A stretch of 16,791 nucleotides of DNA from JACOVP01 sp035289145 (GTDB taxonomy: Archaea > Nanobdellota > Nanobdellia > SCGC-AAA011-G17 > UBA489): NCBI GenBank assembly GCA_035289145.1, contig DATDXZ010000070.1, positions 1-16,791 on the forward strand, read 5' to 3'. Below are positions 13,375 to 16,791 of the stretch, piece by piece. How positions within the stretch are numbered: the stretch's first letter is position 1; every line of letters starts with the position of its first letter. A program made the translations under genes and the position numbers. The notes below the pieces were generated by a model, which saw nothing but the letters and a program-made list of their open reading frames with translations, ran no database searches and was not told where the DNA came from.

Positions 13375-13644
13375 TTAGAGGTTTCTTATTTCTTTAAGAA
13401 AATCTTGAGCAGGCATGCGTTTAAAATTGCCCCTTGCATATCTTTTATAAGCTTCCTCAGTTCTTCTTGCAAAATCAAGATCTTCTTTGAGTTGTTTATC
13501 AAACTTGTCTGCTTTTTTCAAGATGATTTGGTCATGGTTTCTGATAACGACTATTTTGTCGCCTTCAGCAAAGTCCTCTCTAAGTTCTTGGGGTATAACA
13601 ATCTGTCCTTTGGAGCTCATCTTGGTAATATCAATTTTAGCCAT
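13375..13644 (-). CDS. AbrB/SpoVT-domain antitoxin-like regulator
   Basis: Residues 1-45 (IDITKMSSKGQIVIPQELRE, then GDKIVVIRNHDQIILKK) are a swapped-hairpin AbrB/MazE-type DNA-binding domain. The C-terminal half is helical with many Lys/Arg/Glu and ends GNFKRMPAQDFLKEIRNL, like the toxin-binding tails of AbrB-type antitoxins. No toxin gene lies next to it on the same strand. The neighbour downstream is the convergent RelE-like gene and upstream is the divergent fic gene, 92 nt from start to start. It has its own leaderless promoter with an inverted repeat at the start site, so it probably represses itself. It may be the regulator of fic; that link is inference. Confidence 0.8.
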   Translation of the reverse strand: MAKIDITKMSSKGQIVIPQELREDFAEGDKIVVIRNHDQIILKKADKFDKQLKEDLDFARRTEEAYKRYARGNFKRMPAQDFLKEIRNL

Positions 13645-13645
13645 A

Positions 13646-13661
13646 GTAAGAATAATCTTAC
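13646..13661. promoter_or_regulatory. Inverted repeat operator at the AbrB-like start site
   Basis: GTAAGA-ATAA-TCTTAC, a perfect 6-bp inverted repeat with a 4-nt centre, lies between the TATA box and the start codon of the AbrB-like gene. That is a position where binding would block transcription. Confidence 0.5.
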
Positions 13662-13664
13662 CTA

Positions 13665-13674
13665 GTATATAAAT
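13665..13674 (-). promoter_or_regulatory. TATA box of the AbrB-like gene
   Basis: ATTTATATAC on the minus strand, centred 26 nt before the ATG at 13644; leaderless. Confidence 0.6.
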
Positions 13675-13684
13675 CTTTCTATAA

Positions 13685-13725
13685 AGGTGACCACAAAAAA
13701 GATAGTTTTATATATGTGGGCACCC
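13685..13725. promoter_or_regulatory. fic promoter: TATA flanked by an inverted pair of 10-bp sites
   Basis: AGGTGACCAC (13685-13694) and GTGGGCACCC (13716-13725) form an inverted pair matching at 8 of 10 positions. Between them is TTTATATAT (13707-13715), centred 26 nt before the fic ATG at 13737. The centres are 31 bp apart, about three helical turns, so two dimers could sit on one face and cover the TATA box. The same arrangement recurs at 14635-14676. Confidence 0.6.
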
Positions 13726-13736
13726 AATAATAGAGT

Positions 13737-14663
13737 ATGTATATAGAGAAGAGAAAAGTAGGTAAAAATACCAAATATTACTTAGTGCATTCTTATAGAG
13801 AGAAGAGTAAAGTTGAGAAGATTCGAAGATATTTAGGATCTAATCTTGGAGAAAAAGAGTTAGAAGAACACAAAAGAAAAGCTGAGAAGATAATAAAAGA
13901 AGTAGTGGAAGAAAAAAGTACAAAAGTTTTCTTTTTTAGATTATCAAAAAAACAGATAGAGTTGCTTAATAGAGAGGATAATAAAATAAAGATCGCTCAT
14001 CTAGATAAAAAAGAGTGGAAGAGATTCACTGAAGAATTTGTATATAACACCAACGCAATTGAAGGTTCAACAGTGCGAGAGGAAGAAGTTCCTGGAATTC
14101 TTGAGAAGCAAAAACCAGTCAATGCAGATGAGATGGAAACAAAAGGTGTCGCAAATGCAATAAAATATATAAAAGAAACCAAAGAAGAGCTATCATTGCA
14201 AACATTGTTAAAATTGCATAAAGTATGTTTTGAAAATTCTAAGCCATTTGCTGGAAGATTCAGAGATGTTGATGTTGTAATAAGAGATTATTTTGGTAAT
14301 GTTATTCATGCTGGTGTTTCAAAAGAAAAACTTCAAGAATATCTAAATGACTTAATCAGATGGTACCAAATAAATAAGAAAAAATTTAAACCATTAACAT
14401 TAGCAGCAATAATGCATAATCAATTTGAGCATATTCATCCATTTCAAGATGGCAATGGAAGAGTTGGGAGATTGTTGTTGAATCTTATTCTCATAAAAAA
14501 CAAGTATCCTCCTATAAATATAACTTTGGAAGATCGGCAAAAATATTACCAAGCCCTACAGGAATACTCAAAAAATGGAAATCTTAAGCCTACAATAAAA
14601 TTCTTGATAACGCAATATAAAAAAACTTTAAGAAGGGTGTCCACAACAAAGAGAAAGAGTTAA
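13737..14663 (+). CDS. Fic-domain protein AMP-transferase (class II type, self-inhibited)
   Basis: The 308-aa protein has a basic N-terminal region (1-60), then an inhibitory helix with TNAIEGS (105-111, pattern S/T-x-x-x-E-G with Glu109), and a Fic core whose active site is HPFQDGNGRVGR (234-245; His234 catalytic, Asp238 Mg-binding, Arg245 phosphate-binding). All catalytic residues are intact. Fic enzymes transfer AMP from ATP to a protein hydroxyl. With the inhibitory helix ahead of the core in the same chain it is a class II enzyme, so it needs no separate antitoxin for basal control. The start is leaderless. It is flanked by paired 10-bp sites and followed by a 33-aa antitoxin-tail ORF. 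The target is unknown. Confidence 0.93.
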   Translation: MYIEKRKVGKNTKYYLVHSYREKSKVEKIRRYLGSNLGEKELEEHKRKAEKIIKEVVEEKSTKVFFFRLSKKQIELLNREDNKIKIAHLDKKEWKRFTEEFVYNTNAIEGSTVREEEVPGILEKQKPVNADEMETKGVANAIKYIKETKEELSLQTLLKLHKVCFENSKPFAGRFRDVDVVIRDYFGNVIHAGVSKEKLQEYLNDLIRWYQINKKKFKPLTLAAIMHNQFEHIHPFQDGNGRVGRLLLNLILIKNKYPPINITLEDRQKYYQALQEYSKNGNLKPTIKFLITQYKKTLRRVSTTKRKS

Positions 14664-14676
14664 AACGTGGTCACCT
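14635..14676. promoter_or_regulatory. Second inverted pair of the 10-bp site, before the 33-aa ORF
   Basis: GGGTGTCCAC (14635-14644) and GTGGTCACCT (14667-14676) form an inverted pair with centres 32 bp apart. The second site is the exact reverse complement of the first site at 13685. A TATA-like GAGTTAAAAC (14657-14666) lies between, centred about 28 nt before the ATG at 14690. The pair straddles the fic stop codon. Confidence 0.55.
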
Positions 14677-14689
14677 CAAAACTAAAAAA

Positions 14690-14791
14690 ATGCAATCAAT
14701 AAAAAAGTGGTTAATGGATGAAAAAAATACTATTTCTATAGAAGAAGCTCTAACCAAGGCAAAAAAGAAGTACAAACAACATAGAAAATAG
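14690..14791 (+). CDS. 33-aa antitoxin-tail ORF (mini-antitoxin or antitoxin remnant)
   Basis: The product is MQSIKKWLMDEKNTISIEEA followed by a Lys-rich end. Its LMDEKNTISIEEALTKAKK matches 13 of 19 residues of the C-terminal tail of the 68-aa antitoxin at 12800 (LMNEEDTISIEEAIQNAKK). The DNA-binding half is absent. At the DNA level a 22-bp block is identical (12951-12972 and 14727-14748). A promoter with a TATA-like element and an inverted site pair lies directly upstream, so it may be expressed as a toxin-binding peptide. The other view is that it is a decayed fragment of a lost toxin-antitoxin pair. It is very short, so confidence in coding is moderate. Confidence 0.5.
   Translation: MQSIKKWLMDEKNTISIEEALTKAKKKYKQHRK
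14727..14748 (+). repeat. 22-bp direct repeat shared with 12951-12972
   Basis: Second copy, inside the 33-aa ORF, 1.8 kb from the first. Confidence 0.6.
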
Positions 14792-14802
14792 AGTTCCACA
14801 AT

Positions 14803-14811
14803 CTTTAAGTA
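14803..14811 (+). promoter_or_regulatory. TATA-like box of gins51
   Basis: CTTTAAGTA, centred 26 nt before the ATG at 14833; leaderless start. Confidence 0.45.
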
Positions 14812-14832
14812 ATCCCAAACAAGAAAAAAGCT

Positions 14833-15465
14833 ATGAATGAGATAATTACCTATGAAAAGTTATATGATATTCTCAGAAAAGAGAAATATGCACAAGAATT
14901 GCAGAAAATAGACAAGGATTTCTTCAGAAGTGTTGTGGAGTATCTCAAGGAAAAGGAAGCTATCGCGGAATCGCAAAAAGGAAAAGAGTCCATCTTCAGC
15001 TCAGAAGCAGACAGCACAATCAAGCAGGTAGGAAATATCAAGAAGCTCATCAAGGAGTTGTACGAAAAGAGAGAATTCAAGATCATCCAGCTGGCTATGT
15101 TCGCCTCAAGAATTGGTGATAAGGAAATCCCTAATGCATTATTGAGTGAAGAACGGCCTTTATTTTTAGACGTTGTCAACATGTTAAATGGTTATAGAGA
15201 GAGCATTGTCCAGAATGTCATCGATAAACGCCTCCCGACGCCTGGAGAGCAACCAAAAAGCATAAAAAGGGACTTCAGCGACGACTCAAAACAGAGCGAC
15301 ATAAAAACAGTGCGCTTCATGCATGCTGTTCCAAAATTTGTGGCGAACGACATGAACACCTATGGTCCTTTTGATGAAGAAGATACAGCAATTCTTCCCA
15401 ACAAAGCAGCCGATGTCTTAATTGACAAAAAAAGAGCAGAGGAAATCAAGCTTGAAAATCCCTAA
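14833..15465 (+). CDS. gins51: GINS complex subunit Gins51 (archaeal Sld5/Psf1-like)
   Basis: The 210-aa protein has an N-terminal helical A-domain (about 5-130: MNEIITYEKLYDILRKEK, LGxxE-like middle with EIPNALLSEERPLF) and a C-terminal B-domain of about 50 residues: VRFMHAVPKFVANDMNTYGP, FDEEDTAILP, then a block ending in KRAEEI. That A-then-B order and the vPxFvxxD...YGPF...LP...A..LI pattern are those of archaeal Gins51. GINS forms the replicative helicase complex with MCM and the Cdc45/RecJ-like protein. The region joining the domains (about 135-165) is a polar linker. It begins at a leaderless promoter and overlaps the eL42 gene by 14 nt, an operon linking replication and translation as often seen in archaea. 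Confidence 0.88.
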   Translation: MNEIITYEKLYDILRKEKYAQELQKIDKDFFRSVVEYLKEKEAIAESQKGKESIFSSEADSTIKQVGNIKKLIKELYEKREFKIIQLAMFASRIGDKEIPNALLSEERPLFLDVVNMLNGYRESIVQNVIDKRLPTPGEQPKSIKRDFSDDSKQSDIKTVRFMHAVPKFVANDMNTYGPFDEEDTAILPNKAADVLIDKKRAEEIKLENP

Positions 15466-15769
15466 AAAAGTCAATCGATTTTGCAGAAAGTGTAAGAAGC
15501 ACACAGATCATACTGTTAGTGTGGCAAAGAAAAGAGATCGTTCTTCTTTAAAGCATGGTTCCTTGGCGCGTCGTAGATTGCGAGGTCTAGAACGCGGTGC
15601 AGGAAACAAAGGTAAGTCTTCTCGTGGTGCGTTATCTGGTTGGAAGATGTATGGTAAAAAAGGCTCCAAGAAAGGAGACTTCCGCTACAAATGTGAAAAA
15701 TGTGGCAAGATGTCAGTCCAGCGGAAAGGATTCAGAGCTAAGAAGTTCGAAATTGTTGCTAAAGAATAA
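15452..15769 (+). CDS. rpl44e: Large ribosomal subunit protein eL42 (L44e)
   Basis: The protein begins MKIPKKVNRFCRKCKKHTDH (TTG start), which fits eL42. The frame is open further upstream, but family members begin at this KIPK motif, and GAGG at 15439-15442 gives a ribosome site 9 nt before. It has 105 residues, slightly longer than usual. A first CxxC (FCRKC) and a second (YKCEKCGK) make the zinc-binding pair, and the centre is strongly basic (LARRRLRGLERGAGNKGKSS) for rRNA contact near the E site. It overlaps the end of gins51 by 14 nt, so translation is likely coupled. eS27 does not follow. Confidence 0.95.
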   Translation: MKIPKKVNRFCRKCKKHTDHTVSVAKKRDRSSLKHGSLARRRLRGLERGAGNKGKSSRGALSGWKMYGKKGSKKGDFRYKCEKCGKMSVQRKGFRAKKFEIVAKE

Positions 15770-15770
15770 A

Positions 15771-16373
15771 TTAACGAGCTTTTCTCATCAATAATAACAA
15801 GATCCCTAGTGCTAAGAATAAAAAGCCAAAGAGGGAATAATAGTCATAACCGCTGGCTGCTCCTATTGCTGCTCCAGTAAGGCGTACTTGATCAAAGAAA
15901 AGCAGTGCAAAGATGAAAGATACAAGAGCTGCTGTCTGTTTCAAAACTTCTTTGTTGACAATGTCTGTAAGACGTAAGCTATGAAATGGTCTTTCTCTTA
16001 ATTCTTCAGGTGTGCTTTCATGTAACGCATTGCTTAATTGATGTTGGGTTTTATAAAGAAGTGCATTAAACTGTTTTTCTTTGAGACGTCCTTTTTTGTA
16101 AGCGTCAATAGCTTTGTCTAAAGTGACATAAAAAGTGTGTGTTAGAAACGCTCTGCGTCGTGATGTAAAATCCGCGCGCCGATTAACTTCTTCTACAGTT
16201 TCTAGCATGTCCTCAGCGTCTGCTCGATGTCCTAAAGCGATCAGTTCACGAGACAATTGTGTGTAATTATCTCCTTTTTTAGAGGAGAACAAAGATCGAC
16301 CGTCGGCATGCTTTCTATCTTCTTCATAAGACGATGCAAAACGTGAAGCATAACGCTCTGCCACACTGCTCAC
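15771..16373 (-). CDS. Membrane protein with two C-terminal helices and LTG motif, 200 aa
   Basis: The start is GTG at 16371-16373, overlapping the stop of the upstream gene by GTGA. Residues 1-140 are a soluble, charged, helical region with many Arg and Glu, probably cytoplasmic. Two membrane helices follow (about 146-161 and 179-196) with a short outer loop RLTGAAIGAASGYDYYS between them. The loop carries the LTG motif found in two other proteins of this window. No enzyme motif is seen. The soluble part could sense or bind a partner. Its neighbour upstream is another LTG-bearing small membrane protein in the same operon, so the two may form a complex. Function unknown. Confidence 0.65.
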   Translation of the reverse strand: MSSVAERYASRFASSYEEDRKHADGRSLFSSKKGDNYTQLSRELIALGHRADAEDMLETVEEVNRRADFTSRRRAFLTHTFYVTLDKAIDAYKKGRLKEKQFNALLYKTQHQLSNALHESTPEELRERPFHSLRLTDIVNKEVLKQTAALVSFIFALLFFDQVRLTGAAIGAASGYDYYSLFGFLFLALGILLLLMRKAR

Positions 16374-16606
16374 TCCTTAGTCACGCGCATGTACAAGAAA
16401 ATAATGACTCCTAAAAGTCCTACAATAATAAAAGGAGATGCAGATCCATACGTGTTGCTGAATACAGAATAGCCAGTCAAGCTGGGATTGCCATAAGAAA
16501 CTAAAACAATAAAGCCAGTCAAAAGACCTAAAGCTACAGTTAAGTAAGTGGTCAATCTGGTGAATAAATCAGCTTTTTCCTTCGTCTCTATTTTTATTTT
16601 CTGCAT
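16370..16606 (-). CDS. Small membrane protein with LTG motif, 78 aa
   Basis: I choose the start ATG at 16606 (MQKIKIETKEKADLF). The longer frame begins at 16648, upstream of the TATA box, and cannot be transcribed from it. The product has a charged N-terminus, a helix at about 19-37, the outer loop GNPSLTGYSVFSNTYGSAS (39-57) with LTG at 43-45, and a second helix (about 58-73) ending in RVTKE. Its stop overlaps the start of the 200-aa protein by 4 nt (GTGA), so the two are coupled. Function unknown. Confidence 0.65.
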   Translation of the reverse strand: MQKIKIETKEKADLFTRLTTYLTVALGLLTGFIVLVSYGNPSLTGYSVFSNTYGSASPFIIVGLLGVIIFLYMRVTKE

Positions 16607-16628
16607 TAAGATTTCAATTCTTAAAGAA

Positions 16629-16638
16629 CTATATAAAC
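16629..16638 (-). promoter_or_regulatory. TATA box of the LTG membrane-protein operon
   Basis: GTTTATATAG on the minus strand, centred 27 nt before the ATG at 16606. It decides the start codon of the 78-aa protein. Confidence 0.6.
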
Positions 16639-16644
16639 CTTCCG

Positions 16645-16791
16645 TCATGCATAGACAGCCATAGTTAAAAGAGGATTTCTCTTGTTTACAAGAGAGATTC
16701 CTCTAGGAATGTTTAGCCTCTTCAATGCAGCGATGTTTTGCCTAATGCGGAATTGTTGCGGGAGCAGATATCTTCGCAGAGGTTGTTTGCT
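16645..16791 (-). CDS. C-terminal fragment of a basic protein, cut by the window edge
   Basis: On the minus strand 48 codons are open from the right edge to TGA at 16645-16647. The translation is basic and shows a plausible C-terminus (PQQFRIRQNIAALKRLNIPR, ending NPLLTMAVYA). It lies on the same strand as its downstream neighbours and ends just before their TATA box. I do not recognise the family. An alternative plus-strand frame from ATG 16710 is also open to the edge but has an odd Cys/Met-rich composition. The stretch also contains a hairpin (16670-16704) that could mean it is not coding. Confidence 0.45.
   Translation of the reverse strand, partial: SKQPLRRYLLPQQFRIRQNIAALKRLNIPRGISLVNKRNPLLTMAVYA

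Noticed and set aside
13685..14676. Transposon with terminal inverted repeats around fic
   Set aside because: There is no transposase and no visible target-site duplication. The sites fall at promoter positions, so operators are more likely. It remains a weak alternative.
16646..16648. Upstream ATG giving a 92-aa membrane protein
   Set aside because: It is upstream of the TATA box for that operon. The ATG at 16606 has the exact leaderless spacing.
16670..16704. Strong hairpin (CTCTTG-TTTA-CAAGAG inside AGAGGA...TCCTCT) considered as a structured RNA or terminator
   Set aside because: It lies in a minus-strand frame open for 48 codons from the window edge. No T-tract follows at a fitting place and no known RNA motif is seen, so it was kept only as a caution on that gene.
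16720..16791. Possible SRP RNA domain IV (GGAA and AGCAG-like pieces)
   Set aside because: The order and spacing do not match the GGAA tetraloop with its symmetric loop, and the region is better explained as coding.
1..16791. tRNA, rRNA and CRISPR arrays
   Set aside because: No T-loop-like GTTCRANYC in a foldable context, no rRNA core motifs and no regularly spaced repeats were found by reading both strands.

Overview
The window is archaeal. It carries srp54, ftsY, a Bud32 kinase, the archaeal GINS subunit Gins51, ribosomal protein eL42 and an archaeal-type TruD. There are TATA boxes about 26 nt upstream of many start codons (leaderless transcripts), oligo-T terminators and class III (archaeal pilin-like) signal peptides. 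Very short zinc-ribbon and membrane proteins, a lipoprotein with a CC-L-D-x-N-x-D-x-I-C-D segment, and a recurrent LTG motif after membrane helices suggest a DPANN, Woesearchaeota-like genome. That lineage call is inference from style, not from a marker tree.

Layout. 1-1020: an AT-rich stretch with the start of a LAGLIDADG-type protein leaving the left edge, divergent from a HhH-GPD-like DNA glycosylase candidate. 1021-2352: a TrmB-family regulator divergent from an AlaE-family exporter whose frame is broken in a G5 run. 2349-3463: Bud32 kinase with a 32-aa zinc ribbon, then an acidic orphan. 3467-4807: srp54. 4847-8701: four consecutive exported proteins (pilin-like/TIG, dockerin-like, an 8-Cys anchored protein, and a DsbA-fold lipoprotein lacking its CxxC). 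8743-10527: a helical orphan and ftsY. 10654-11737: an AT-rich operon of two orphans, one of them membrane-bound. 11811-12716: truD. 12800-14791: a toxin-antitoxin/Fic island. 14833-15769: gins51 and eL42. 15771-16606: a two-gene membrane operon. 16645-16791: the C-terminal end of another minus-strand gene leaving the right edge.

The most unusual locus is 12750-14791. It holds an antitoxin/RelE-ParE-like pair, an AbrB-type antitoxin-like protein without an obvious same-strand toxin, and a class II-type Fic AMP-transferase with its own inhibitory helix. Just after fic is a 33-residue ORF that looks like only the toxin-binding tail of the first antitoxin. A 10-bp motif (RGGTGNCCAC) occurs as one inverted pair around the fic TATA box and as a second inverted pair, with nearly the same spacing, just before the 33-residue ORF. 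This suggests that fic and the mini-antitoxin are controlled by one regulator. SRP54 and FtsY, 5 kb apart, are partners in co-translational membrane targeting, which fits the surrounding run of exported proteins. No rRNA, tRNA, CRISPR array or insertion sequence was seen, and no gene-free stretch exceeds 300 bases.
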